DNA of 64,000 nt, taken from contig NZ_JAFICC010000012.1 in NCBI RefSeq assembly GCF_017833415.1, positions 62,001-126,000 on the forward strand, given 5' to 3'. The DNA is from Flavobacterium sp. 1355 (GTDB lineage: Bacteria; Bacteroidota; Bacteroidia; Flavobacteriales; Flavobacteriaceae). The notes beneath the pieces are model-generated. The model was not told the origin of the DNA, made no database searches, and was given only the letters and a program-made list of their open reading frames with translations. This document shows, one piece after another, positions 8,840-16,571 of the stretch. The position numbers were made by a program, and so were the translations under genes. Position 1 is the stretch's first letter. The number at the start of each line of letters is the position of its first letter.

Positions 8840-9001
8840 TTATTTTTTGTGTCTAGGTTCGCTAGAAACAGTTAATTTATGTCTTCCTTTTGCTCTTCTA
8901 CGCGCTAGAACTTTTCTTCCATTCGCAGAAGCCATTCTGTCCATAAATCCGTGCTTATTTCTTCTTTTTCTTTTCGATGGTTGAAATGTTCTTTTGCTCA
9001 T
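8840..9001 (-). CDS. rpmH: 50S ribosomal protein L34
   Basis: A 53-residue protein. It starts MSKRTFQPSKRKRRNKHGF and continues with MDRMASANGRKVLARRRAKGR, the unmistakable L34 signature. The tail adds a short HKLTVSSEPRHKK. It is very basic, as expected for this large-subunit rRNA-binding protein. The start codon is at 8999-9001, the stop at 8840-8842. It is a single gene between its own promoter and terminator, rather than next to rnpA and dnaA as in many other bacteria. Confidence 0.97.
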   Translation of the reverse strand: MSKRTFQPSKRKRRNKHGFMDRMASANGRKVLARRRAKGRHKLTVSSEPRHKK

Positions 9002-9073
9002 TGCTTTGTATCTTTAAAATGGTGTCTAATATCTCTTTTCTGTTTTTGAATATCGTTATTCGAAAACCGAGTG

Positions 9074-9103
9074 CAAATATACAAAGACTTTTTTTTCTGG
9101 CAA
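9074..9103 (-). promoter_or_regulatory. rpmH promoter
   Basis: Read on the reverse strand, TTG (9103-9101) is followed by 19 bases and then TATATTTG (9081-9074). This is an exact TTG-N19-TAnnTTTG promoter of Bacteroidota primary sigma factor type, ahead of rpmH. Confidence 0.8.
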
Positions 9104-9137
9104 GTAGTTTTATAAAAATATTTTTAATTCCTTTTAC

Positions 9138-9145
9138 TATCTTTG
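9138..9145 (+). promoter_or_regulatory. -7 promoter box of the TPR membrane protein gene
   Basis: TATCTTTG matches TAnnTTTG and lies 22 bases before the start codon at 9168, back-to-back with the rpmH promoter. No good -33 TTG was found. Confidence 0.5.
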
Positions 9146-9167
9146 CAATCACAAATTTACATTAATT

Positions 9168-9683
9168 ATGTTTCACAAAAATATTAAACTTATTCTGGCC
9201 GCACTTCTAGTAGTTGCTGCTGTTTGGCAATTTACAGAGAGTAATATCGGAAATGGAATTTTCCTTATTTTGCTTACTGCTATTCCAATTTTTCTTTACT
9301 TTAAAAATGAATTTATCCTTTTGGCTTTCCTTAAATTAAGAAAACAAGACTTTGAAGGCGCTAAAAAATGGCTTGCATACATTAAAAATCCCGAAGCAGC
9401 ATTGGTAAGAAAGCAACAAGGCTATTTTAATTACCTGCACGGAATTATGTTGTCTCAAACCAATATCAACCAGGCTGAGAAACATTTCAAAAAAGCAATT
9501 GAACTAGGATTATCTATGGATATGGATTTGGCTGTAGCCAAATTAAACCTTGCAGGAGTAGCTATGTCACGAAGAAGAAAACTGGAGGCAACCAATTTAT
9601 TGAATGAAGCTAAGAAACTTGACAAACAAGGTATGCTGAAAGAGCAGATTACAATGATGAAAGAACAAATGAAGAAAATTTAA
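9168..9683 (+). CDS. small membrane protein with TPR-like helices
   Basis: A 171-residue protein with two adjacent hydrophobic segments (about residues 7-24 and 30-48). A soluble C-terminal part follows whose helices look like tetratricopeptide units (GYFNYLHGIMLSQTNINQAEKHFKKAIELG and LAVAKLNLAGVAMSRRRKLEATNLLNEAKKLD, quoted here in part). It is divergent from rpmH. I know similar flavobacterial proteins without assigned function; the TPR probably binds a partner at the cytoplasmic face. Confidence 0.7.
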   Translation: MFHKNIKLILAALLVVAAVWQFTESNIGNGIFLILLTAIPIFLYFKNEFILLAFLKLRKQDFEGAKKWLAYIKNPEAALVRKQQGYFNYLHGIMLSQTNINQAEKHFKKAIELGLSMDMDLAVAKLNLAGVAMSRRRKLEATNLLNEAKKLDKQGMLKEQITMMKEQMKKI

Positions 9684-9709
9684 ACTTCTTTTTTAAATTA
9701 CAATATTTA

Positions 9710-9748
9710 AATCCCAAATTCCAATTACTGGCATTTGGGATTTTTTTT
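9710..9748 (+). terminator. terminator after the TPR membrane protein gene
   Basis: AATCCCAAAT pairs with ATTTGGGATT around a short loop and is followed by a run of eight T. Confidence 0.85.
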
Positions 9749-9766
9749 GTCTTTCCCGCAAAGTAT

Positions 9767-9880
9767 GCCATCCTGAGGAACGAAAGCCACACAAGTGACT
9801 CAACAAAGATTAGCAAAATTACTTTAAGGAATTCCTGTGCGGAGTTTCTTGTATGGTCTTCGATTTCGCTCAGGATGACA
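9767..9880. repeat. intergenic element with CATCCTGAG inverted ends
   Basis: The left end GCCATCCTGAGGAACGAA and the right end, which read on the reverse strand is TGTCATCCTGAGCGAAATCG, form imperfect terminal inverted repeats of about 18 bases around a 70-base core. The right end is similar to the motif at 40058-40081. It sits between a terminator and a convergent gene and encodes nothing. I recognise the ends as a dispersed Bacteroidota intergenic repeat type. Confidence 0.6.
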
Positions 9881-9909
9881 AGATTGTGTGTATTGAAATT
9901 TAAAGATCT

Positions 9910-10569
9910 CTAATCCTCCAATATAATCGAAGGCAAATTCTCATTCAGCCATTTATATTTATTAAGGATCATAATATGAGTTCCTCCTTTTACTATAATA
10001 CAGCTTTTAATATATTTTATAGGAAATACTTCGTCCTTGTCTCCATGAATATGAATTACCTTTTCATCAATTTGGTTTCTGTCCCAAAGGATTACAGATT
10101 CTACCGCCCATTGGAGATAGCGCAAATCCCGAACTGACAGGAATTTTTCATATAATTGAATTCGTTTATTAATTTTTTCGCCAAAAGAATATTTTGCAAG
10201 GCTTTCGATATTCAAAAGCACTTTCATCGGGATCAGTTTATAGGCTTTGGTTGTTTTTCCAATTTTCATTCTTCTCGGAAACTCAAGAGAACTTCTTACA
10301 CTCGAAATGATAATTACTTTACGAACCTCTATATGTTTTGCTATTTCCTGAACCAGAATCCCTCCAAAAGAAACCCCTATTAAAACCGGATTTTGATGTT
10401 TAATGCTTTTAGAAATCCGAAGTGCATAATCTGACAAAGATTCTTTTGACATCGGAATCTCCCACTCTAAGAAACACATTTCAAAGACAGTTTCATCCAA
10501 TTTGACTCTCTCAAAAATGGCCGGACTTGCCGCCAGACCAGGCATAAAATATACTGGAATTCTACTCAT
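9910..10569 (-). CDS. alpha/beta hydrolase
   Basis: A 219-residue protein beginning IPVYFMPGLAASPAIFERV, with the oxyanion-hole region and then the nucleophile elbow GVSFGG (Ser67). An acid in HGDKDEVFP (Asp177 or Asp179) and His198 in KGGTHIMIL complete the triad. It is shorter than most alpha/beta hydrolases and has a reduced cap. There is no signal peptide, so it is cytoplasmic. The substrate cannot be told. It is transcribed alone toward the repeat element at 9767-9880. Confidence 0.85.
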   Translation of the reverse strand: MSRIPVYFMPGLAASPAIFERVKLDETVFEMCFLEWEIPMSKESLSDYALRISKSIKHQNPVLIGVSFGGILVQEIAKHIEVRKVIIISSVRSSLEFPRRMKIGKTTKAYKLIPMKVLLNIESLAKYSFGEKINKRIQLYEKFLSVRDLRYLQWAVESVILWDRNQIDEKVIHIHGDKDEVFPIKYIKSCIIVKGGTHIMILNKYKWLNENLPSIILED

Positions 10570-10853
10570 TTTACAGAAAACGTATTATTGTTATAATGTT
10601 CAATTTCAGCATAAAAATACTTTTTTTATTAAGATGCATTACAAATCTTACACCATTTATTTCTTCAAAAACCAAAAAGTAAGAAGTTACTTTAATTATG
10701 GTGCTTTAAAAAATAATTTCATATTGAGAATCAAATGATTACCTTTGTAATCAAATGTTCCACATCTAAAACCTTTTAGTAAGGTTTTGTACCATGTCAT
10801 TTTACCGTTCTTTTTCTATCATTTTTAAATACAACCCCCAAAACTATTTACAT

Positions 10854-11156
10854 ATGGAGCCTATTGAAACTATGGAAATCAAAGACAATACTTTTGCCAG
10901 ACAATTTGAAACCATGGTTAGGGAAGGATTACTTTCTGTTGAATATTCATTTCAGGAAAAAAAGATCTTCTTAACCAAAATCAACACGCCGGAAGGCTAT
11001 GATAATCAAGCTGTAATTGATTCTTTGCTTAAAAACATCATGGAAATTGTCAGTGAAAAGAAATTCAGAATTATGCCTATTTCACCCAAAATCGCATTAT
11101 TTATCAAAAAGAATCCCAAATACAAAGAATTACTTCCACCAGGAATAAGGATTTAA
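10854..11156 (+). CDS. GNAT-type N-acetyltransferase, YjdJ-like
   Basis: About 100 residues from ATG 10854 (MEPIETMEIKDNTFARQFET). Its short size and layout fit the single-domain YjdJ/Gtf-type acetyltransferase family: VEYSFQEKKIFLTKINTPEGYDNQAVIDSLL resembles the acetyl-CoA-binding core, and the C-terminal MPISPKIALFIKKNPKYKELLP matches the typical I-x-P ... NPxY ending. An upstream in-frame ATG at 10794 would add 20 unrelated residues and I do not prefer it. The TACCTTTG at 10740-10747 may be its -7 box. Substrate unknown. Confidence 0.75.
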   Translation: MEPIETMEIKDNTFARQFETMVREGLLSVEYSFQEKKIFLTKINTPEGYDNQAVIDSLLKNIMEIVSEKKFRIMPISPKIALFIKKNPKYKELLPPGIRI

Positions 11157-11173
11157 ATACAATCAGTAACAAA

Positions 11174-11209
11174 ACAAAAAAGCGCAAGATTAACTTGCGC
11201 TTTAGTTTT
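11174..11209. terminator. bidirectional terminator between convergent genes
   Basis: AAAGCGCAAG and CTTGCGCTTT form a 10-bp stem with A and T tracts on the two sides, between the GNAT gene and the ABC-F gene. Confidence 0.85.
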
Positions 11210-11226
11210 ATAAATGTAGCCGAAAA

Positions 11227-12861
11227 TTATTTTTCGATTTCTCTCATAGAATCCATTTTTTTATGTGCTAAGAAACCTGCAACATCTTCAAAATGCTCTT
11301 TTACTCTTTTGTTTCCGAACTCAAAAACTTTTGTTGCCAAACCATCAAGAAAATCACGATCGTGAGAAACTAAAATCAAGGTTCCGTCAAAATCACGTAA
11401 AGCATCTTTAATAATATCCTTAGTTTTCATATCCAGGTGATTGGAAGGCTCATCCAGAATCAATAAATTCACAGGTTCCAACAATAATTTAATCATTGCC
11501 AAACGTGTTTTTTCACCACCTGACAGCACTTTTACTTTTTTGGTAATATCATCACCCTGAAACATAAAAGCCCCTAAAATATTTTTGATCTGCGTTCTGA
11601 TATCTCCTACAGCAATATTATCGATAGTTTCAAAAATCGTAGCATTTTCATCTAATAGAGAAGCCTGATTCTGAGCAAAATATCCAATTTGAGAATTATG
11701 CCCGATTTCAACACTTCCTTCATCAATACCGATTTCTTTCATTATTGCTTTGATCATGGTCGATTTTCCTTCTCCATTTTTACCAACAAAAGCTACTTTC
11801 TGGCCTCTTTCAATTACAATATTTGCATCTTTAAAAACAACATGGTCTCCGTATTTTTTAGATAGATCTTTTACAACCACAGGATATTGCCCTGAACGCG
11901 GTGCCGGAGGAAACTTCAGACGCAAAGCAGAAGTATCTACTTCATCAACCTGAACAATTTCTAGTTTTTCCAACATTTTTACACGAGACTGCACGGCATC
12001 TGTTTTAGAAAAAGTTCCTTTAAAACGATCAATAAATGCTCTGTTGTCAGCAATCATTTTTTGCTGCTCATCGTATGCTTTTTGCTGATGAATACGGCGG
12101 TCTTTTCTTAATTCTAAATAATGAGAGTATTTTGCTTTGTAATCATAAATTCTTCCCATTGTAACTTCGATAGTACGATTTGTAATATTATCTACAAACG
12201 CCCTGTCATGAGAAATAACCACAACAGCTTTTGCAGAAGTTACCAAAAACTCTTCTAACCACTGAATACTTTCGATATCCATGTGATTCGTCGGCTCATC
12301 AAGCAAAATTAAATCGGGCTTTTGCAAAAGGATTTTAGCAAGTTCTATACGCATTCTCCATCCTCCTGAAAACTCAGAAGTCTGACGTGTAAAATCTTCA
12401 CGTTCAAAACCAAGACCAATTAAAATTTTCTCAACTTCAGCTTCATAATTTATTTCTTCTATAGCATAAAATTTCTCGCTTAGATCAGAGACCCTTTCGA
12501 TCAATTTCATGTATTCATCACTTTCGTAATCAGTACGGACGGTCAATTGTTCGTTGATTTCATCAATTTCGGCTTTCATTTTAAAAATCTCACCAAAAGC
12601 TTTTGAAGCTTCTTCCATTACAGTCGAACCGTCCTTAGTAAGTAAATGCTGTGGCAAGTACGCTACAACTGCATCTTTTGGAGTAGAAATACTTCCTGTT
12701 GAAGGTTTGTTTTCTCCTGCAATAATTTTTAAAAGTGTCGATTTTCCCGCACCATTTTTACCCATAAGGGCAATTTTATCATTTTCGTTTATAGCAAAAG
12801 AAACATCGCTAAATAATGTAGTTCCACCAAACTGAACCGAAATATCGTTAACTGTAATCAT
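11227..12861 (-). CDS. ABC-F family ATPase
   Basis: A 544-residue protein with two ATP-binding cassettes and no membrane segments. Cassette 1 has Walker A GKNGAGKST (about 34-42) and Walker B LILLDEPTNHMD; cassette 2 has GKNGEGKST and LLILDEPSNHLD. The linker between them is charged and helical. This tandem arrangement is the ABC-F class, which acts on the ribosome, and its length and start resemble YbiT. It is not a transporter. No antibiotic resistance role is implied by the sequence. Confidence 0.93.
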   Translation of the reverse strand: MITVNDISVQFGGTTLFSDVSFAINENDKIALMGKNGAGKSTLLKIIAGENKPSTGSISTPKDAVVAYLPQHLLTKDGSTVMEEASKAFGEIFKMKAEIDEINEQLTVRTDYESDEYMKLIERVSDLSEKFYAIEEINYEAEVEKILIGLGFEREDFTRQTSEFSGGWRMRIELAKILLQKPDLILLDEPTNHMDIESIQWLEEFLVTSAKAVVVISHDRAFVDNITNRTIEVTMGRIYDYKAKYSHYLELRKDRRIHQQKAYDEQQKMIADNRAFIDRFKGTFSKTDAVQSRVKMLEKLEIVQVDEVDTSALRLKFPPAPRSGQYPVVVKDLSKKYGDHVVFKDANIVIERGQKVAFVGKNGEGKSTMIKAIMKEIGIDEGSVEIGHNSQIGYFAQNQASLLDENATIFETIDNIAVGDIRTQIKNILGAFMFQGDDITKKVKVLSGGEKTRLAMIKLLLEPVNLLILDEPSNHLDMKTKDIIKDALRDFDGTLILVSHDRDFLDGLATKVFEFGNKRVKEHFEDVAGFLAHKKMDSMREIEK

Positions 12862-12868
12862 TATATAA

Positions 12869-12900
12869 AGTTAGAAGTTAGAGGCTGAAAGTTAGAAGTT
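12869..12900. repeat. 7-bp-period array, AGTTAGA units
   Basis: Four heptads plus a partial unit can be read: AGTTAGA, AGTTAGA, GGCTGAA, AGTTAGA, AGTT. The array lies just upstream of the ABC-F start codon, in its probable 5' leader, since the -7 box is at 12926-12933. Confidence 0.7.
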
Positions 12901-12925
12901 TCGCTCCCTAATAAATTAAAAGCTG

Positions 12926-12957
12926 CAAAGATAGATTTTAATTAGATAATGTGCCAA
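12926..12957 (-). promoter_or_regulatory. candidate ABC-F promoter
   Basis: On the reverse strand TATCTTTG (12933-12926) is an exact TAnnTTTG, with TTG 21 bases upstream (12957-12955). Confidence 0.55.
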
Positions 12958-13021
12958 TTCTTAATGTGGCAATTTGTCAATTAGATAATTAGATAGTTTC
13001 CATAACCAAACCTAAAGTCCA
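12933..13021. repeat. ATTAGATA-rich intergenic repeat
   Basis: The stretch repeats ATTAGATA-type words (AATTAGATAATG, then AATTAGATAATTAGATAG) mixed with GTGCCAATT / GTGGCAATTTG. A related TGTCTAATTG / TTGACTAATT pair occurs at 13072-13096, on the other side of the terminator, in inverted order. No coding potential was seen. Confidence 0.5.
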
Positions 13022-13025
13022 AACA

Positions 13026-13062
13026 TAAAAAAACCGATATTGCAAATTGCAAATATCGGTTC
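13026..13062 (-). terminator. terminator of the GlmU-like gene
   Basis: AACCGATATT...AATATCGGTT with the central TGCAAATTGCA forms a long palindrome. On the reverse strand it ends in a T run. Confidence 0.8.
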
Positions 13063-13106
13063 TTAAAACATTGTCTAATTGTCATATTGACTAATTTTCT
13101 ATTAAA

Positions 13107-14282
13107 TCAGTCTTTTCTCCATTTTTTTGTTTCTTCAAAAATATGTTCAAGGATTGCAGCCTCAGTTTCATCAAACTCAATATTTCTGCGGCTCATTACC
13201 AGTTTTGCTGTTTCAAAAGCTTTTTTGGTCACATAAGTTGTAAAGCCTGCTGCGCCTCCCCATGAAAAACTAGGAACAAAATTGCGTGGAAAACCGCTTC
13301 CGAAAATATTGGCGCTTACTCCCACTACAGTTCCGGTATTAAACATGGTATTAATTCCACATTTGCTGTGATCTCCCATCATTAAACCACAAAACTGAAG
13401 TCCGGTTTTGGCAAATCCTTCTGTTTCGTAGCTCCACAATTTTACTTCTTCGTAATTATTTTTAAGGTTCGAATTGTTGCTGTCTGCTCCAATATTACAC
13501 CATTCACCTAAAACAGAATCGCCTAAAAATCCGTCATGACCTTTATTTGAATTCGCAAAAAGAACAGAATTTTTCACTTCTCCTCCTATTCTGGATCCCG
13601 GGCCAACAGTTGTTGCACCATACACTTTGGCGTTTAACTTTACCTGGGCATTTTCACATAAGGCAAAAGGTCCACGAATAACCGTGCCTTCCATAATTTC
13701 AGAATTCTTACCTATATATATAGGCCCATTGGATGCATTTAAAGTTACGAACTCTAATTTTGCCCCTTCTTCAATAAATATATTTTCCGGCGCAATAACA
13801 TTAACACTTTTTGGGATTGGCTGTGATTTTCTATCTTCTGTCAGGTATTTGAAATCCTCACGAATTGCAGCATCATTTTTTGAAAAAATATCCCAAGTAT
13901 GTTCAACCGTCAGACAATCATCATTATATTGAATAATTTCATAAGAATCAAAATCAACTTCTTCCTGATTTTCAGATGCAAAAAAAGCAATTACATCTTC
14001 ACCTTTAAAAATTGCCTGATTTACTTTCAAATCAGAAATCATCTCTGCAAGTTTATCATTTGGCAAATAAGCTGCATTGATCATTACGTTCTCTTCTAAT
14101 TCTACCATCGGAAATTTATCTGACAAATAATCTTCTGTGATGGTCGTAATAGTAGATCCTAAACGCGTTTCCCATTTCTGACGAATCGTCATAATTCCGA
14201 TTAAAATATCAGCTACAGGTCTGGTAAAAGTAAAAGGGAGTAAAGCATTCCGGACGGGACCGTCAAATAGAATGTAATTCAT
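13107..14282 (-). CDS. GlmU-family sugar nucleotidyl/acyl transferase-like protein
   Basis: A 391-residue protein. The N-terminus MNYILFDGPVRNALLPFTFTRPVADI is the conserved opening of Bacteroidota GlmU-like proteins. The first half resembles a nucleotidyltransferase fold and the second (about 170-360) shows the hexapeptide left-handed beta-helix pattern (IYIGKNSEIMEGTVIRG, KVYGATTVGPGSRIGGEV, LGEWCNIGADSNN). The classic GlmU uridylyl signature LAAGxGTRM is missing, so it may not be the cell's true GlmU. A role in activating or acylating a sugar for the envelope is likely. A possible -7 box (reverse TAACTTTG) lies at 14328-14335. Confidence 0.82.
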   Translation of the reverse strand: MNYILFDGPVRNALLPFTFTRPVADILIGIMTIRQKWETRLGSTITTITEDYLSDKFPMVELEENVMINAAYLPNDKLAEMISDLKVNQAIFKGEDVIAFFASENQEEVDFDSYEIIQYNDDCLTVEHTWDIFSKNDAAIREDFKYLTEDRKSQPIPKSVNVIAPENIFIEEGAKLEFVTLNASNGPIYIGKNSEIMEGTVIRGPFALCENAQVKLNAKVYGATTVGPGSRIGGEVKNSVLFANSNKGHDGFLGDSVLGEWCNIGADSNNSNLKNNYEEVKLWSYETEGFAKTGLQFCGLMMGDHSKCGINTMFNTGTVVGVSANIFGSGFPRNFVPSFSWGGAAGFTTYVTKKAFETAKLVMSRRNIEFDETEAAILEHIFEETKKWRKD

Positions 14283-14456
14283 AAATTAATTAATATTTGT
14301 TAAAATTTTTGAGTTGGTTACCTGGCTCAAAGTTACAAATATTTTATTTGAATCATTAAAGATGTTTTTTTCTTACGAAAGAAAATACAGCATTTTCTGT
14401 TCTGTTTCAGTAAACAAAATTTATTTATTTTGTCTTCTAATTTAAAATTAGTGCAT

Positions 14457-14486
14457 AAAAAAAGCCTCCCAAATTGGAAGGCTTTG
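14457..14486 (-). terminator. terminator of rpmE
   Basis: On the reverse strand AAAGCCTTCCAA and TTGGGAGGCTTT pair (one G-T) and a run of T follows. Confidence 0.85.
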
Positions 14487-14506
14487 ATATTAAAGAAAAA
14501 CAGCTA

Positions 14507-14761
14507 TTATTTTTTAGCGTGTTTTGCGTATTTGTTTTTAAATTTATCAATACGTCCTGCAGTATCGATAAGTTTAGATTTACCAGTATAAAAAGGGTGA
14601 GATGTTCTGGAAATCTCCATTTTTACAACTGGATACTCAACTCCGTCAACTTCAATTGTTTCTTTTGTATCTGCAGTAGATTTAGTGATAAAAACATCGT
14701 CATTTGACATGTCTTTAAATGCAACTAGTCTGTAATTTTCTGGGTGAATTCCTTTTTTCAT
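14507..14761 (-). CDS. rpmE: 50S ribosomal protein L31, type B
   Basis: An 84-residue protein starting MKKGIHPENYRLVAFKDMSN with the characteristic SRTSHPFYTGKSKLIDTAGR and a basic lysine-rich tail (FKNKYAKHAKK). The zinc-binding CxxC of the C+ form of L31 is absent, which identifies the type B (C-) form. It is an isolated gene with its own promoter and terminator. Confidence 0.96.
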   Translation of the reverse strand: MKKGIHPENYRLVAFKDMSNDDVFITKSTADTKETIEVDGVEYPVVKMEISRTSHPFYTGKSKLIDTAGRIDKFKNKYAKHAKK

Positions 14762-14876
14762 CTTTTCTTTTATTTATTGTTTGGAGCATTTTTATTTTGA
14801 AGCTTTTTCATGGTTAGAAAAAGGTGTAAACAAATAATACTCTTTTTGTTTAAAAATTTAATTATTTTTGAGTGTG

Positions 14877-14905
14877 CAAATTTACAATTCTTTTTTAATA
14901 AACAA
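14877..14905 (-). promoter_or_regulatory. rpmE promoter
   Basis: On the reverse strand TTG (14905-14903), 18 bases, then TAAATTTG (14884-14877), an exact TAnnTTTG. Confidence 0.65.
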
Positions 14906-14974
14906 ATCTTTAGCTCACTTTTTTTTAGTTAAATTCAAAAAGCTTTTTTTACCGCTGTTTATATTCGGAATTGC

Positions 14975-14982
14975 TATATTTG
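14975..14982 (+). promoter_or_regulatory. -7 box of the DUF4199-glycosyltransferase-mutase run
   Basis: TATATTTG matches TAnnTTTG and lies 22 bases before the DUF4199 start codon. The -33 element is only CTG at a near-correct distance. Confidence 0.5.
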
Positions 14983-15004
14983 TGGATTAAAAAATTGTAA
15001 TCAT

Positions 15005-15547
15005 ATGGATAAAAATACTTCTCCTGCTAAATCGGGAATAATGTTTGGTGTTTTGTTTGGAACTATAATGGTTTTAGAATTTGTCATTATGTATGTAATT
15101 GGCATGAAATCATTGGTTAATACCAGTGCCGGAATAATTGTAAATCTGGCAAATTATCTGGTTTTACCTATCCTGTTTATATTTTTAGGCTGTACTAATT
15201 ATAAGAAAAACGTTAATAATGGTTTTATATCTTTTTCTGAATGTTTAAAGATCGGAGTTTCTATTGCGGTCATTGCAGGTTTAGTATATGGTATCTTTAA
15301 TGTCATCTTTAATTATATATTCCCTGAATTTATAAATGAAATGCTTGAAATTTCTAAGATCGGAATGCTTAAGCAAAATCCTAACGTGACTGAAAAAGAA
15401 CTTGAAATGGGACTTAGCATGGTTAAAAAATTCATGAATCCACTAATTGTTTTCCCTGTAACACTTGTTATGTATGCATTCATTGGCTTAATATATTCAT
15501 TAATTGTCGGCGCAATAGTGAAGAATGAAAAACCTTATAGTCTATAA
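15005..15547 (+). CDS. DUF4199 domain membrane protein
   Basis: A 180-residue protein with four hydrophobic helices: about 14-34, 43-62, 82-102 and 144-170. The SGIMFGVLFGTIMVLEF start and the long intervening loop (about 103-140) are usual for DUF4199, a Bacteroidota membrane family without known function. It ends 10 bases before the glycosyltransferase gene, so the two are surely cotranscribed and it may assist that enzyme. Confidence 0.85.
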   Translation: MDKNTSPAKSGIMFGVLFGTIMVLEFVIMYVIGMKSLVNTSAGIIVNLANYLVLPILFIFLGCTNYKKNVNNGFISFSECLKIGVSIAVIAGLVYGIFNVIFNYIFPEFINEMLEISKIGMLKQNPNVTEKELEMGLSMVKKFMNPLIVFPVTLVMYAFIGLIYSLIVGAIVKNEKPYSL

Positions 15548-15557
15548 TAAAATATAA

Positions 15558-16514
15558 ATGAACTTATCTATACTTATACCGCTTCTTAACGAGGAGGAAT
15601 CACTGCAAGAACTCTATTCATGGATTATCAGAGTGATGCAATCTAACAATTATTCTTATGAAATCATTTTTGTGGATGATGGCAGTACAGATAATTCATG
15701 GAATATTATTGAAGGGTTTTCTAATGAAAATGCAAATGTAAAAGGGATTCGGTTCATGAAGAATTTCGGAAAATCCCAGGCTTTACATGCTGGTTTTGCA
15801 AAAGCCAAAGGTGATGTAATTATTACCATGGATGCTGATTTGCAGGACAGCCCTGATGAAATTCCGGGCTTATATGAAATGATCACGGCTCAGAAATATG
15901 ATTTGGTTTCGGGTTGGAAAAAGAAACGTTACGATTCTGTTGTTGCAAAAAATCTTCCTTCAAAATTATTTAACTGGGCGGCAAGAAAAACTTCGGGAGT
16001 AGAATTGAATGATTTTAACTGCGGATTAAAAGCATACAAAAATACAGTTGTAAAAAACATCGAGGTTTCGGGCGAAATGCACCGTTATATACCGGTTTTG
16101 GCAAAAAATGCCGGTTTTAATAAAATTGGTGAAAAAGTAGTTATACATCAGGCACGTAAATACGGTGAAACCAAATTTGGCATGGAACGTTTTATAAACG
16201 GTTTCCTTGATTTGATTACGATTTGGTTTTTATCAAGATTTGGAAAAAGACCTATGCACTTATTTGGTGCAATGGGTTCTATTATGTTTATTATTGGTTT
16301 TTGCTCTGCAGCTTATATCGGAATTTCAAAATTGTACCATATGTATACAGGTTTGAAATATACTTTAGTTACCAATAATCCGTGGTTTTTTATTGCATTG
16401 ACCACAATGATTTTAGGAACTCAATTATTCCTGGCCGGATTTCTGGGCGAAATTATTTTGAGAACCAAAAACAACGAGGAACGTTATAAAGTAGCCCGAG
16501 AGGTTAATTTTTAA
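15558..16514 (+). CDS. family 2 glycosyltransferase (DPM1/GtrB-like)
   Basis: A 318-residue enzyme. The GT2 domain starts with SILIPLLNEEESLQELY, carries VDDGSTDNSW and the metal/nucleotide-binding MDADLQDSPDEIP (about 95-107), and GSFNCGLK-like region as DFNCGLKAYK. The C-terminus has two hydrophobic helices (about 230-255 and 270-300). This layout matches polyprenyl-phosphate sugar transferases that load a sugar onto undecaprenyl phosphate at the inner membrane. The sugar is not deducible. Operon with DUF4199, and probably with the phosphosugar mutase 57 bases on. Confidence 0.9.
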   Translation: MNLSILIPLLNEEESLQELYSWIIRVMQSNNYSYEIIFVDDGSTDNSWNIIEGFSNENANVKGIRFMKNFGKSQALHAGFAKAKGDVIITMDADLQDSPDEIPGLYEMITAQKYDLVSGWKKKRYDSVVAKNLPSKLFNWAARKTSGVELNDFNCGLKAYKNTVVKNIEVSGEMHRYIPVLAKNAGFNKIGEKVVIHQARKYGETKFGMERFINGFLDLITIWFLSRFGKRPMHLFGAMGSIMFIIGFCSAAYIGISKLYHMYTGLKYTLVTNNPWFFIALTTMILGTQLFLAGFLGEIILRTKNNEERYKVAREVNF

Positions 16515-16571
16515 CAGGATTAGTTCCTGAAAAAAACTTATCTTTAGTTTAAACTTTAAAAAGACATTTAC

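Noticed and set aside
8955..9165. Overlapping open frames on both strands around the rpmH start
   Set aside because: They overlap the 5' end of rpmH and its promoter and have no recognisable protein features; the L34 frame explains the region.
10502..10738. Plus-strand open frame of 78 codons upstream of the GNAT gene
   Set aside because: It begins inside the hydrolase gene and has an unlikely composition; the gap is more likely promoter DNA.
12869..12900. Direct repeats as CRISPR array
   Set aside because: The unit is only seven bases with no spacers.
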